Assembly (NCBI GenBank): GCA_001653155.1
Contig: BDEJ01000016.1
Coordinates: 1-64,000, forward strand
Reading direction: 5' to 3'
DNA length: 64,000 bases
From: Porphyromonadaceae bacterium H1
Lineage (GTDB): Bacteria > Bacteroidota > Bacteroidia > Bacteroidales > Paludibacteraceae
The notes under the pieces: generated by a model
What the model saw: only the letters and a program-made list of their open reading frames with translations
Database searches by the model: none
What the model was told of the DNA's origin: nothing
In this document: piece after piece, positions 44,403 to 53,837 of the stretch
Layout of the letters: every line of letters begins with the position of its first letter
How positions within the stretch are numbered: the stretch's first letter is position 1
Position numbers and translations under genes: made by a program

Positions 44403-46736
44403 ATGAAGAACAAAAATTTATCAGTTATTCTAATGCTATCGATTGCCTGTTGTGCAATTTCCTGTACCCGCCCGCAATCGAACCCAATAGAACAGCGTAT
44501 CGACAGTCTTCTTTCCCAAATGACGCTTGAAGAAAAAGTGGGACAAATGGCACAATACACCCTCGATGTAATCGGAAAAGGAGGAAATGCTTATTTCAGC
44601 GATGAGCCCTTTGAAATCGACCCGGCCAGGCTCGATACGCTGATTGGAATTTATAAAGTGGGCTCTCTATTGAATACCTCGAACAACCGTGCTTTCACGC
44701 GTGATGTTTGGGAGAAAACCATCCGAATTATCCAGGAGCGGGCATTGGCCGAAACCGGCATTCCGCTAATTTACGGTATTGATGCCATACACGGAACGAC
44801 TTACACGGCCGGAAGCACCCTTTTCCCACAAGAAATCGGAATGGCAGCAACCTTTAATACCGCCCTTATGGAAGCAGGTTCGCGGGTATCGGCCTACGAA
44901 ACGCGAGCCAGCAACATTGCCTGGACTTTTGCACCGACCATGGATCTGGGACGCGATCCTCGCTGGTCGCGCCATTGGGAAAGTTACGGAGAAGATAGCT
45001 ATCTGAACGCCCGTATGGCAGTAGCCTCCGTCAAAGGTTTCCAGGGGATGCAGCGTGACAGCATCGCTCCCGACCGCGTCGCGGCCTGCCTGAAACACTA
45101 CATGGGTTACGGCGTTCCCGTGTCGGGGAAAGATCGAACACCTGCTGTGATTGCAGAAAACGAATTACGGGAAAAATTTTTCGAGCCCTTCCGGGCATCC
45201 ATTGTCGAAGGCGGTGCGCTGTCGGTAATGGTCAATTCGGGAATTATCAACGGCGTTTCGACACACGCCGACCACCGCCTCCTGAGCGAATGGCTAAAAG
45301 AGGATCTCAACTTCGATGGTGTAGTGGTAACGGACTGGGCCGATGTGCAAAATCTCTTCACCCGCGACCGGCTTTCTACCAACTATCGTGAGGCAGTAAA
45401 AATGGCCGTAAATGCCGGTATCGATATGGTGATGGAGCCCTACAATTTGAACTTCTGCCCCACCCTCGTAGAATTGGTAAAATCGGGCGAAGTAAAACAA
45501 TCGCGCATCGACGATGCAGTACGGCGGGTTCTCCGCTTGAAATTCCGCCTCGGACTCTTCGAACGCCCTTACTGGAAAGCAGGCGACTATGCGGACTTTG
45601 GAAGTCCCGCACACGAAGCTGCCGCGAAAGCTGCCGCCGACGAATCGATTACGCTCTTAAAAAATGAAGACAATATACTACCCCTCAAACCGGGTGCACG
45701 CATCCTCGTTACCGGACCTAATGCTCATTCGATGCGTACCCTCAACGGAGGATGGAGCTACTCCTGGCAAGGCGAAAAAGTCGAGGAGTTTGCTCAGCAA
45801 TACAACACTATCTTCGAAGCTTTGCAAAACAAACTCGGAGACAAAAACGTACGTTACGAAGCAGGCGTAAGCTATAAGATGGACGGCTCATACTACGAAG
45901 AGAATCCTCCTGAAATTGCAAAAGCCCTTGCTGCTGCATCCGGAGTGGATTACATCCTGCTTTGCGTGGGTGAGAACTCCTATTGCGAAACTCCCGGAAA
46001 CTTAGACGAACTGAGTCTCTCCGAAAATCAAACAGCCTTGGCCCTGGCCTTGCAAAAGACAGGAAAACCCATGATTTTGGTACTGAACGAAGGCCGTCCG
46101 CGCTTGATTCGAAAGATTGAAGCGGGAGCCAAAGCCATACTTCAACTTTATTTGCCCGGCAACTTCGGCGGTGATGCCTTAGCCGATATACTTACCGGGA
46201 AGGTGAATCCGAGCGGACGCCTCCCCTACAGCTATCCGAAATTTGAACAAGGCCTTATCACCTACGACCACAAACCCAGCCAAAACATTGACGGTAAAAT
46301 GGAAGGGGCCTACGACTACGGAGCACAGACGTCGATACAGTATCCTTTTGCTTTCGGACTAAGCTACACCAGCTTTGAATACTCCAATCTGTCGATTGAC
46401 AAAAAAGATTTTATCTCGGGCGATGTGTTGCAAATCAGCGTAGATGTCAAAAACACCGGAAGCTTGGCAGGAAAAGAAGCCGTCTTGCTCTTCAGTAGCG
46501 ACCTGGCAGCCTCAATGACTCCCGATGTACGTCGTCTGCGCGCCTTCGAGAAAATCGATCTGCAAGCCGGTGAAACAAAGACCGTTACACTACAGCTTCC
46601 GGCCGACGAGCTTGCCTTTGTCAACGAGAAAGGGCGTTGGACGCTCGAAGCAGGCTCTTTCAAGTTACAGGTAGGCGACAAAATCGAGACAATCACCTGC
46701 AAGGAAACAAAAATCTGGGATAGCCCCAACAAATAA
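44403..46736 (+). CDS. GH3 family beta-glucosidase
   Basis: 777 residues from ATG at 44403, with a lipoprotein signal (LMLSIACCAISCTRPQSNPI) lacking acidic residues next to Cys, which would suit a periplasmic location. GH3 domains in order: barrel with MTLEEKVGQMAQYTLDVIGK, PLIYGIDAIHGTTYTAGSTL, KHYMGYGVPVSGKDRTPAVI and the nucleophile Asp in LNFDGVVVTDWADVQNLFTR; the second alpha/beta domain (ILVTGPNAHSMRTLNGGWSY, DYILLCVGENSYCETPGNLD); and a C-terminal fibronectin-like domain (ISVDVKNTGSLAGKEAVLLF). It should trim imported oligosaccharides to glucose. Last gene of the PUL. Confidence 0.94.
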   Translation: MKNKNLSVILMLSIACCAISCTRPQSNPIEQRIDSLLSQMTLEEKVGQMAQYTLDVIGKGGNAYFSDEPFEIDPARLDTLIGIYKVGSLLNTSNNRAFTRDVWEKTIRIIQERALAETGIPLIYGIDAIHGTTYTAGSTLFPQEIGMAATFNTALMEAGSRVSAYETRASNIAWTFAPTMDLGRDPRWSRHWESYGEDSYLNARMAVASVKGFQGMQRDSIAPDRVAACLKHYMGYGVPVSGKDRTPAVIAENELREKFFEPFRASIVEGGALSVMVNSGIINGVSTHADHRLLSEWLKEDLNFDGVVVTDWADVQNLFTRDRLSTNYREAVKMAVNAGIDMVMEPYNLNFCPTLVELVKSGEVKQSRIDDAVRRVLRLKFRLGLFERPYWKAGDYADFGSPAHEAAAKAAADESITLLKNEDNILPLKPGARILVTGPNAHSMRTLNGGWSYSWQGEKVEEFAQQYNTIFEALQNKLGDKNVRYEAGVSYKMDGSYYEENPPEIAKALAAASGVDYILLCVGENSYCETPGNLDELSLSENQTALALALQKTGKPMILVLNEGRPRLIRKIEAGAKAILQLYLPGNFGGDALADILTGKVNPSGRLPYSYPKFEQGLITYDHKPSQNIDGKMEGAYDYGAQTSIQYPFAFGLSYTSFEYSNLSIDKKDFISGDVLQISVDVKNTGSLAGKEAVLLFSSDLAASMTPDVRRLRAFEKIDLQAGETKTVTLQLPADELAFVNEKGRWTLEAGSFKLQVGDKIETITCKETKIWDSPNK

Positions 46737-46755
46737 TTGACTAAACTGCAGAAAG

Positions 46756-46804
46756 AAAATGACCTCCCAAGGAGATAAAAAACAGTCTCCGGGAGGTCAT
46801 TTTC
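46756..46804. terminator. Strong bidirectional terminator at the PUL end
   Basis: Stem AAAATGACCTCCC / GGGAGGTCATTTT with an inner GGAGA/TCTCC stem around an A-rich loop. It lies between convergent GH3 and gcvP and can end both. Confidence 0.93.
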
Positions 46805-46834
46805 TTATACATTTATGGGGAGATCCCCATTAAT

Positions 46835-49669
46835 TTAACGGCAAGCACAGAAAAGATTCCGGTCTCCGTAAGCGTTGTCGATACGTGCTACAGGAATCCA
46901 AAATTTATTCTCAGCCAGCCAAGCTGCAGGATAAGCAGCCTGACTGCGCGTGTAAGGATGCGTCCATTCATCGGAAGTAAGCAGATATTCGGGATGGGGA
47001 GCATTAATCAGGACGTTATCCTTCCGATCAGCCTGACCTTCCTCTATTTCAGCTATTTCGGCACGAATGGAAAGCATAGCTTCTGCAAAACGGTCGAGTT
47101 CGGCCAGCGATTCACTTTCGGTAGGTTCTATCATCAAGGTTCCGTGTACGGGAAAAGACAAAGTAGGTGCATGAAAACCATAGTCCATCAAGCGCTTGGC
47201 AATATCCGTTTCGCTAATTCCGGCACTTTGCTTAAAATTCCGGCATTCCAGAATCAGTTCGTGTCCGACCCGACCCTTTTTGCCCCGGTACACAATACCG
47301 TAGGCCTCACTCAATCGAGCCGCAAGGTAATTCGCATTCAATATTGCCGTACGCGTAGCGCGCGTTAATCCGGCTTCCCCCATCATTCGAATATAGGCGT
47401 AAGTAATTGTCAACAAACCGGCACTCCCGTAAGCTGCAGCAGAAACCCGTCCTTTTTCAGAATCGCCAGCCGGCAAAAAAGGCTTGAGATGCTCCGCCAC
47501 ACAAATAGGGCCTACCCCCGGGCCGCCTCCACCGTGGGGCATCGCAAAGGTTTTGTGCAGGTTCAAATGACAGACATCGGCACCAATACGCCCGGGATGC
47601 GTCAATCCTACCTGCGCATTCATATTGGCGCCATCCATATATACCTGGCCTCCGTAGCGATGTACGGCATCGCACATACACATAATATCTTCTTCAAAAA
47701 TACCGTGTGTGGACGGATAAGTAATCATACAAGCCGCCAGAGATTCGGTATGTTCCTGTGCCAGAGCCTCCCAAGCCTCGGTATTGACGTTTCCATCCGT
47801 ATCACAAGGTACTACTACGATTTCGTAACCGGCTTGAGCCGCACTCGCAGGATTTGTCCCATGTGCCGAAGCCGGAATTAGAATTTTATTACGATGTCCT
47901 TCACCTATCGACTCAAGATAGGCCCGTATGGTCATCAGACCGGCATATTCACCGGCAGCGCCGGAGTTAGGCTGCAAGCTGCAGGCGGCCATACCGGTGA
48001 TAATGCAAAGCTGACTCTCAAGAGCATCAATCAGGCTGCGATAGCCACGTAACTGCTCCGCCGGAGCCAAAGGATGCAATCCTCCCCATCGCGCATCACT
48101 CAACGCCGACATCTCGGAAGCGGCATTCAGCTTCATGGTACAGGATCCGAGGGGGATCATCGAGTGAGTAAGCGATATATCGCGTCGTTCAAGTTTCTTG
48201 ATATAACGCATCATATCCGTCTCGCTGTGAGAACGACAGAAAACCTCGTGCGTCAGAAAATCCGAATGCCGCTCGAAACTCTCATCAAAGGAACACAAGC
48301 CCTCAAAATCCTCCTCTTCGGCATAAAGCGGGTTATTTCCGGCTGCTTCGGCAAAAATATCTATCAGACGGTTTACAACATTCGCATCGCTCGCCTCGTC
48401 AATGCTCAAGCCCAAAGCATCTCCTTCGGGGTAGTAAAAGAAATTCACAGCATGCCTAAGAGCTATCTCTCTGAACTTTTCGACAGAAAGCGAAGCAGGG
48501 AGAATAATTTTAAGCGTATCGAAGAAATTCTCATTCTCTTGTGCAAAACCGTAAACAGGTAAAATCTCGTTGATGTAAGTAGCAATAGCATGAATGCGTC
48601 GAGCGATGCGACGGATGCCTTCGGCTCCATGATAAACCGTATAGAAACCGGCCATGGTGGCCATAAGAGCCTGTGCGGTACAGATATTGGAAGTAGCTTT
48701 CTCGCGTTTGATATGCTGTTCGCGAGTTTGCAAAGCCATGCGCAGAGCCGAACGACCGTTGGCGTCTTTACTGATTCCGATAATACGTCCGGGGATGTCA
48801 CGTTTATAAACCTCACGAGTAGCAAAGTAAGCCGCCGAAGGGCCTCCGTAAGCCATCGGTATGCCCCAGCGCTGAGTAGAGCCGAAAACAATATCAGCTC
48901 CCCACTCGCCCGGAGGAGTTAGCAGGGCAAGACTCAATATATCGGCAGCCACAGCCAGGCTACAACCCGCAGCCTGAGCCTTACTTGCAAAACTGCGGTA
49001 ATCCTCAATACGTCCTTCAGCATTGGGGTATTGAACAATGGCTCCGAAATGCTGTGTTCCGAAACGGAAGCTTCGATAGTCGCCCAGTTCTATTTCAATA
49101 CCTTGTCCCCAAGCACGCGTGCGAAGTACAGCAAGGATATGCGGGAAAACAAAGCGATCGACAAAAAGGGTATTGGCCCCGGCCGCTATCTGTTCCTTCG
49201 ACCGAAGAGCATGCATCATCGTCATAGCTTCGGCCCCGGCCGTAGCATCGTCGAGCAAAGAGGCATTGGCCAACGGCAGCCCCGTAAAATCAGCCACAGC
49301 CGTCTGAAAGTTGAGCAAAGCTTCGAGCCGCCCCTGAGAAATCTCTGCTTGATACGGAGTATAGGAGGTATACCATGCAGGATTTTCAAGTACGTTGCGA
49401 CGGATAACGGCAGGCATACAGCTGTCGTACCAACCCCGTCCGATGCAGGAAGTGTACAAGTCGTTCTGTGCGGCAAGTGCAGCTATATGTTCGGCATATT
49501 GCCTCTCACTCAGAGGTGATTCGAGGTCGAGAGGCTCTGTCAGTCGAATGTCGGCAGGGATGGTTTCGTCTATCAACTGATCGAGGCTTTTTACGCCAAT
49601 GCAATCCAACATACGCCGTTCGTCTTTCTCTGAAATGCCGATATGGCGTTTTTCGAATAAATCTTTCAT
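46835..49669 (-). CDS. gcvP: Glycine dehydrogenase (decarboxylating), P protein
   Basis: 944 residues, the full-length homodimeric form of GcvP. PLP enzyme of the glycine cleavage system that releases CO2 from glycine and passes the aminomethyl group to the lipoyl H protein. Family marks are FEKRHIGISEKDERRMLDCI at the N terminus, the N-terminal active region NASLLDDATAGAEAMTMMHA, the C-terminal half start SLTHSMIPLGSCTMKLNAAS and the PLP lysine in CHLNLHKTFAMPHGGGGPGV. gcvT and gcvH are not in the window. Transcribed alone from a near-consensus promoter at 49728-49759. Confidence 0.96.
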   Translation of the reverse strand: MKDLFEKRHIGISEKDERRMLDCIGVKSLDQLIDETIPADIRLTEPLDLESPLSERQYAEHIAALAAQNDLYTSCIGRGWYDSCMPAVIRRNVLENPAWYTSYTPYQAEISQGRLEALLNFQTAVADFTGLPLANASLLDDATAGAEAMTMMHALRSKEQIAAGANTLFVDRFVFPHILAVLRTRAWGQGIEIELGDYRSFRFGTQHFGAIVQYPNAEGRIEDYRSFASKAQAAGCSLAVAADILSLALLTPPGEWGADIVFGSTQRWGIPMAYGGPSAAYFATREVYKRDIPGRIIGISKDANGRSALRMALQTREQHIKREKATSNICTAQALMATMAGFYTVYHGAEGIRRIARRIHAIATYINEILPVYGFAQENENFFDTLKIILPASLSVEKFREIALRHAVNFFYYPEGDALGLSIDEASDANVVNRLIDIFAEAAGNNPLYAEEEDFEGLCSFDESFERHSDFLTHEVFCRSHSETDMMRYIKKLERRDISLTHSMIPLGSCTMKLNAASEMSALSDARWGGLHPLAPAEQLRGYRSLIDALESQLCIITGMAACSLQPNSGAAGEYAGLMTIRAYLESIGEGHRNKILIPASAHGTNPASAAQAGYEIVVVPCDTDGNVNTEAWEALAQEHTESLAACMITYPSTHGIFEEDIMCMCDAVHRYGGQVYMDGANMNAQVGLTHPGRIGADVCHLNLHKTFAMPHGGGGPGVGPICVAEHLKPFLPAGDSEKGRVSAAAYGSAGLLTITYAYIRMMGEAGLTRATRTAILNANYLAARLSEAYGIVYRGKKGRVGHELILECRNFKQSAGISETDIAKRLMDYGFHAPTLSFPVHGTLMIEPTESESLAELDRFAEAMLSIRAEIAEIEEGQADRKDNVLINAPHPEYLLTSDEWTHPYTRSQAAYPAAWLAENKFWIPVARIDNAYGDRNLFCACR

Positions 49670-49727
49670 GCTATTTAATTTACTGTGTTAGGATGGCCCC
49701 GGCAAAACCGGAGTCCTTGAGAAAGGC

Positions 49728-49759
49728 CAAAATTACGTCTTTTCTCCGAATGAAACAAA
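49728..49759 (-). promoter_or_regulatory. Near-consensus promoter of gcvP
   Basis: On the minus strand TTTG (49756-49759) and TAATTTTG (49728-49735) are spaced by 20 nt. Both elements match the Bacteroidetes -33/-7 consensus exactly; the leader is about 50 nt. Confidence 0.7.
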
Positions 49760-49927
49760 GCCCCAAGTAAGAAAATTCTCTGGCGGAACATGATGTAGCA
49801 AGAAAACAATTCGAAGCAGGAAAAAACAGTGTCAAGCCCAAGGACTTTCTCATCAAAAACAACAAAAAGTTTGATCGACAAAAACAAGGCAATAACAAAA
49901 ACAGAAAAGAAAATAAAAGACAAATAT

Positions 49928-49935
49928 TACTTTTG
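49928..49935 (+). promoter_or_regulatory. Candidate -7 element for the ribonucleotide reductase gene
   Basis: TACTTTTG, exact TAnnTTTG match about 190 nt before the GTG start. A weaker near-match (TAAACTTG, 50065-50072) lies closer. Confidence 0.4.
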
Positions 49936-50128
49936 GAAAACTTTTATTAGCCTGAAATTCCGTAAGAACAAATGCACCAAAAACTTACATTTTAAATTCA
50001 GAAACTTGTTGAAAAGTTTAGAAAAAAAGATATCAAAAAAATTGCAGCAAAAGAAATAAATACCTAAACTTGCAAACCAATTTAGCAATTTTCAAAAGAC
50101 AATCAACATCATTAAAAATCAGGGAAAA

Positions 50129-52690
50129 GTGGAAAATAAAACAGCAGAGAAGGCAACATTTCCTCTCGACAAAGTGCTTCAAGCCTCTTTAGAATATTTT
50201 AAAGGAGACGATTTAGCCGCCAAAGTATGGGCAACGAAATACGCTTTAAAAGATTCTTTCGGAAACATCTACGAGCAAACGCCGGACGATATGCACCGCC
50301 GCTTGGCGCGCGAAGTTGCCCGGATCGAAAAGAAGTACCCGAATCCACTTTCGGAAGAAGAGCTCTTCGAACTCTTTCGCGATTTTAAATACATTGTTCC
50401 GCAAGGCAGCCCGATGACCGGCATTGGAAACGACTTTCAGGTTGCCTCGTTATCCAACTGCTTCGTCATCGGTTTCGACGGCGATGCCGACTCCTACGGT
50501 GCCATCATCAAACTGGATGAAGAACAGGTACAGCTCATGAAACGACGCGGAGGGGTGGGCCACGACCTTTCGCACATCCGTCCGAAAGGTTCTCCGGTGA
50601 AAAACTCAGCCTTGACCTCTACGGGATTGGTACCTTTTATGGAGCGCTACTCCAACTCCACCCGTGAGGTAGCACAAGACGGTCGGCGAGGCGCCTTGAT
50701 GCTCTCCGTTTCTATAAAACACCCTGATTCCGAAGCCTTCATCGATGCAAAAATGGACAGCGGAAAAGTAACCGGAGCCAATGTATCCGTCCGTTTGCAC
50801 GACGACTTCATGGAGGCAGCCATCAACAAACGCCCTTACGTACAACAATATCCCATCGACGCTAAAAATCCTTGGTACAAGAAAGAAATCGATGCTTCGG
50901 AGTTGTGGAAAAAAATTATCCATAACGCCTGGCAGTCAGCCGAACCCGGTGTATTATTCTGGGATACAATAACACGGGAGTCAGTGCCCGACTGCTACGC
51001 CGATTTAGGTTATCGGACAGCCTCTACCAATCCTTGCGGAGAAATTCCGCTTTGTCCCTACGACAGTTGTCGCTTGTTGGCCGTAAACCTTTACTCCTAC
51101 GTCGTAAACCCATTCACTCCGGAGGCTTACTTCGATTTCGAATTATTCGAAAGACACATCGGACTGGCGCAACGTATCATGGACGATATTATCGACCTCG
51201 AAATGGAGAAAATCGATAGAATTATCGAAAAAATAAACTCCGATCCGGAAAACGAAGAAATCAAAAATACGGAATACCACTTGTGGCAAAAAATAAAGAC
51301 AAAAACATCACAAGGAAGACGTACCGGCGTAGGGACAACGGCCGAGGGAGACATGCTTGCGGCCTTGGGATATCGCTACGGTACGGATGAAGCAACCGAT
51401 TTCTCGGAAAGAGTACACAGAAGCGTAGCATTGGGCGCCTACCGTTCGTCGGTAACAATGGCCAAAGAGCGTGGAGCTTTTGCTATTTACGATGCGAAGC
51501 GGGAAGCCGGAAACCCCTACATAGAACGATTGCGCGAAGCAGACCCGAAACTCTACGAGGATATGATGACCTACGGCCGGCGGAATATCGCTTGCCTCAC
51601 CATAGCCCCCACAGGCACTACCAGCATCATGACTCAGACCACATCGGGCATAGAACCGGTATTTATGCCTGTGTACATGCGTCGGCGCAAAGTAAACCCG
51701 AACGATAAAAATGCACGTATCGATTTCGTTGACGACGAAGGCGATTCTTGGGAAGAATATGTAGTTTTCCACCACAAGTTCGCTACTTGGATGAAGACCA
51801 AGGGATTCTCGATCGACAAACACTACAGCAAAGACGAAATAGACGAATTAGTAGCCCAATCGCCTTATTATAAAGCCACAGCTAACGATGTCGATTGGCT
51901 GAAAAAAGTACAAATGCAGGGACGCATCCAAAAGTGGGTAGACCACTCCATCAGCGTAACCATCAATCTGCCGAACGACGTTAGCGAAGAACTCGTTGGC
52001 CAACTCTACGAAGAAGCTTGGCGTTGTGGCTGTAAAGGCGCGACCGTATATCGGGACGGATCTAGAGCCGGAGTACTCGTGTCTGTAAAAAAAGAGGAAA
52101 AGAAAGATGAGAAAAAAGAAAAATGCTTCTGTATCGACGAGCAGCAGTTGGTACGTCCCAAAGTACTCGAATGCGATGTAGTACGCTTCCAGAATGCTAA
52201 AGATAAATGGATTGCCTTTGTAGGTCTGCTCAACGGACGTCCTTACGAGATATTTACCGGTTTGGCCGACGACGAAGAGGGCATCCTCCTTCCGAAAACG
52301 GTTACACAGGGAAAAATCATCAAAACCGTGGACGAAAACGGCGCCAAACGTTACGACTTCCAATTTGAAAACAAGCGCGGTTACAAAACAACAGTCGAAG
52401 GACTTTCACACAAATTCGACAAAGAATTTTGGAACTACGCCAAACTCATATCGGGTGTCTTGCGCTACGGCATGCCCATCGACCAAGTGGTGAAACTCAT
52501 CGGGAGTCTGCAGCTTGATAGCGAATCCATCAACACATGGAAAGTAGGTGTGGAACGGGCTTTGAAGAAGTACATCCCCGACGGAACGGAGATAAACGGA
52601 CAAAGCTGCCCCTCTTGCGGGCAAAAAAGCCTCGTCTATCAAGAAGGTTGCCTCAGTTGTAAAAGTTGTGGATATTCTCGCTGCGGGTAG
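50129..52690 (+). CDS. nrdJ: Adenosylcobalamin-dependent (class II) ribonucleotide reductase
   Basis: 853 residues from a GTG start; the next Met is far inside the conserved domain. B12-dependent enzyme making deoxyribonucleotides without an iron or glycyl-radical cofactor. Core marks: VASLSNCFVIGFDGDADSYG with the first redox Cys, MKRRGGVGHDLSHIRPKGSP, the active-site loop STNPCGEIPLCPYDSCRLLA with the thiyl Cys and Glu, and CLTIAPTGTTSIMTQTTSGI. After KWVDHSISVTINLPNDVSEE and CGCKGATVYRDGSRAG comes a Lys/Glu-rich linker, then a TSCPD-like domain (EFWNYAKLISGVLRYGMPID), and a C-terminal zinc-ribbon Cys cluster (CPSCGQKSLVYQEGCLSCKS, CGYSRCG). A terminator follows at 52721. Confidence 0.95.
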   Translation: MENKTAEKATFPLDKVLQASLEYFKGDDLAAKVWATKYALKDSFGNIYEQTPDDMHRRLAREVARIEKKYPNPLSEEELFELFRDFKYIVPQGSPMTGIGNDFQVASLSNCFVIGFDGDADSYGAIIKLDEEQVQLMKRRGGVGHDLSHIRPKGSPVKNSALTSTGLVPFMERYSNSTREVAQDGRRGALMLSVSIKHPDSEAFIDAKMDSGKVTGANVSVRLHDDFMEAAINKRPYVQQYPIDAKNPWYKKEIDASELWKKIIHNAWQSAEPGVLFWDTITRESVPDCYADLGYRTASTNPCGEIPLCPYDSCRLLAVNLYSYVVNPFTPEAYFDFELFERHIGLAQRIMDDIIDLEMEKIDRIIEKINSDPENEEIKNTEYHLWQKIKTKTSQGRRTGVGTTAEGDMLAALGYRYGTDEATDFSERVHRSVALGAYRSSVTMAKERGAFAIYDAKREAGNPYIERLREADPKLYEDMMTYGRRNIACLTIAPTGTTSIMTQTTSGIEPVFMPVYMRRRKVNPNDKNARIDFVDDEGDSWEEYVVFHHKFATWMKTKGFSIDKHYSKDEIDELVAQSPYYKATANDVDWLKKVQMQGRIQKWVDHSISVTINLPNDVSEELVGQLYEEAWRCGCKGATVYRDGSRAGVLVSVKKEEKKDEKKEKCFCIDEQQLVRPKVLECDVVRFQNAKDKWIAFVGLLNGRPYEIFTGLADDEEGILLPKTVTQGKIIKTVDENGAKRYDFQFENKRGYKTTVEGLSHKFDKEFWNYAKLISGVLRYGMPIDQVVKLIGSLQLDSESINTWKVGVERALKKYIPDGTEINGQSCPSCGQKSLVYQEGCLSCKSCGYSRCG

Positions 52691-52720
52691 TTAGTCCGAG
52701 AAGCTTAAAACATAAATTAT

Positions 52721-52771
52721 GGAGTTGTCCGCCGGTCAAAGACTTTTCTCGGACAGCTCCTTTTCTTTTTT
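52721..52771 (+). terminator. Terminator after the ribonucleotide reductase gene
   Basis: 11-bp stem GGAGTTGTCCG / CGGACAGCTCC (one wobble pair) with an 18-nt loop, followed by TTTTCTTTTTT. Confidence 0.88.
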
Positions 52772-52802
52772 AGCGGGTTGCTAACTCTTTCCTTCCGGGA
52801 TG

Positions 52803-53825
52803 TTAAAGCTGCGAATAGTATTTTCGACCCTTCAGGTAGTATTCCCAAAGGATGCTGCGGGGATAAAGCAAGGACTTGGCGGCAAATTTTGATAAACGCA
52901 GATTTTCTTCTCTTTTGAAGCGAAAATCAGGTTTGATTCGCAAAAAACGATACCAAGCACGGAAAATACTCAAGGCATTCTTAGGCCTCCCTGAAAAGCA
53001 AAGTTGCAACGCAGCTAAAAAGTCAAGCAAGCTGCGCAACAAAAGTATTTTCCTAAAGCTTTTTGGGGGAAGATTCTTATACAGCAGGAGTAAGTTGTTT
53101 CGGAAATTAAGATAGGTTTTTCGAGGATGTTCGGCATGGAGCGCCCCGCCTCCGACGTGAAAAACAACACTTTGCGGAACGCAGACAATCTTACGCCCTC
53201 TGCTCTTGAGGCGCCAGCAAAGATCAATTTCTTCCATGTGGGCAAAAAAATCGCCGTCAAGGCCTCCGGCCGAGCGAAAATCTTCGGAACGAATCATCAA
53301 ACAGGCTCCGGTAGCCCAGAATATCTCAATGACTGTGTCGTACTGGCCGGTATCGCACTCCAAAGTAGTGAAAATCCTTCCGCGACAGAAAGGATAACCG
53401 TATCGATCTAAGAAGCCACCGGAAGCGCCCGCATGTTCAAAATGATCCGGACGAGCGAGGGAGCGTATTTTAGGTTGACAGGCCGCCACGTTGGGATGCT
53501 CTTCCATATAACGGATTAGAGGCGCTAACCAATCCCGAGCAACTTCTACATCCGAGTTCAGCAAAATAAAATAATCCGCCTCTAAGCAGCTCAAAGCCCG
53601 ATTATATCCTTCAGCAAAGCCGTAATTGCGATCCAGCCTGATAAGTTTCAGTTCCGGAAATGCTTCCCGCACAAAGGCACAGGAGTCATCGGTAGAAGCA
53701 TTGTCCGCCACCACGATCTCTACTCCGGGCAAGCGACTTCGCTCCACGAGCAAAGGCAGGAAACGACGGAGATAAGACAAGCCGTTCCAGTTGAGTATGA
53801 CTACTGATATCTTACTGTGTTCCAC
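52803..53825 (-). CDS. Family 2 glycosyltransferase
   Basis: 340 residues. GT-A fold at the N terminus: ISVVILNWNGLSYLRRFLPL, VEIVVADNASTDDSCAFVRE, YFILLNSDVEVARDWLAPLI with the metal-binding acidic residues, and MIRSEDFRSAGGLDGDFFAH, MEEIDLCWRLKSRGRKIVCV. The basic C-terminal part (NNLLLLYKNLPPKSFRKILL) may sit on the membrane. This branch resembles rhamnosyltransferase-like enzymes of cell-surface polysaccharide synthesis; the sugar is unknown. It lies 12 nt after the lipid A acyltransferase-like gene on the same strand, which points to an envelope glycan or lipid role. Confidence 0.88.
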   Translation of the reverse strand: MEHSKISVVILNWNGLSYLRRFLPLLVERSRLPGVEIVVADNASTDDSCAFVREAFPELKLIRLDRNYGFAEGYNRALSCLEADYFILLNSDVEVARDWLAPLIRYMEEHPNVAACQPKIRSLARPDHFEHAGASGGFLDRYGYPFCRGRIFTTLECDTGQYDTVIEIFWATGACLMIRSEDFRSAGGLDGDFFAHMEEIDLCWRLKSRGRKIVCVPQSVVFHVGGGALHAEHPRKTYLNFRNNLLLLYKNLPPKSFRKILLLRSLLDFLAALQLCFSGRPKNALSIFRAWYRFLRIKPDFRFKREENLRLSKFAAKSLLYPRSILWEYYLKGRKYYSQL

Positions 53826-53837
53826 GATGACCCCAAA

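Larger units (their letters stand above)
49670..50128. other. Divergent intergenic region between gcvP and the ribonucleotide reductase gene
   Basis: 459 bp. It holds the gcvP promoter (49728-49759, minus) and a -7 element for the reductase gene (49928-49935, plus). The rest is A-rich. No cobalamin-riboswitch-like or glycine-riboswitch-like folding was seen, and no credible small gene. Confidence 0.6.

Noticed and set aside
49670-50128. Glycine or cobalamin riboswitch in the gcvP/nrdJ gap
   Set aside because: No paired GC-rich core or B12-box-like stretch; the gcvP leader of about 50 nt is too short.
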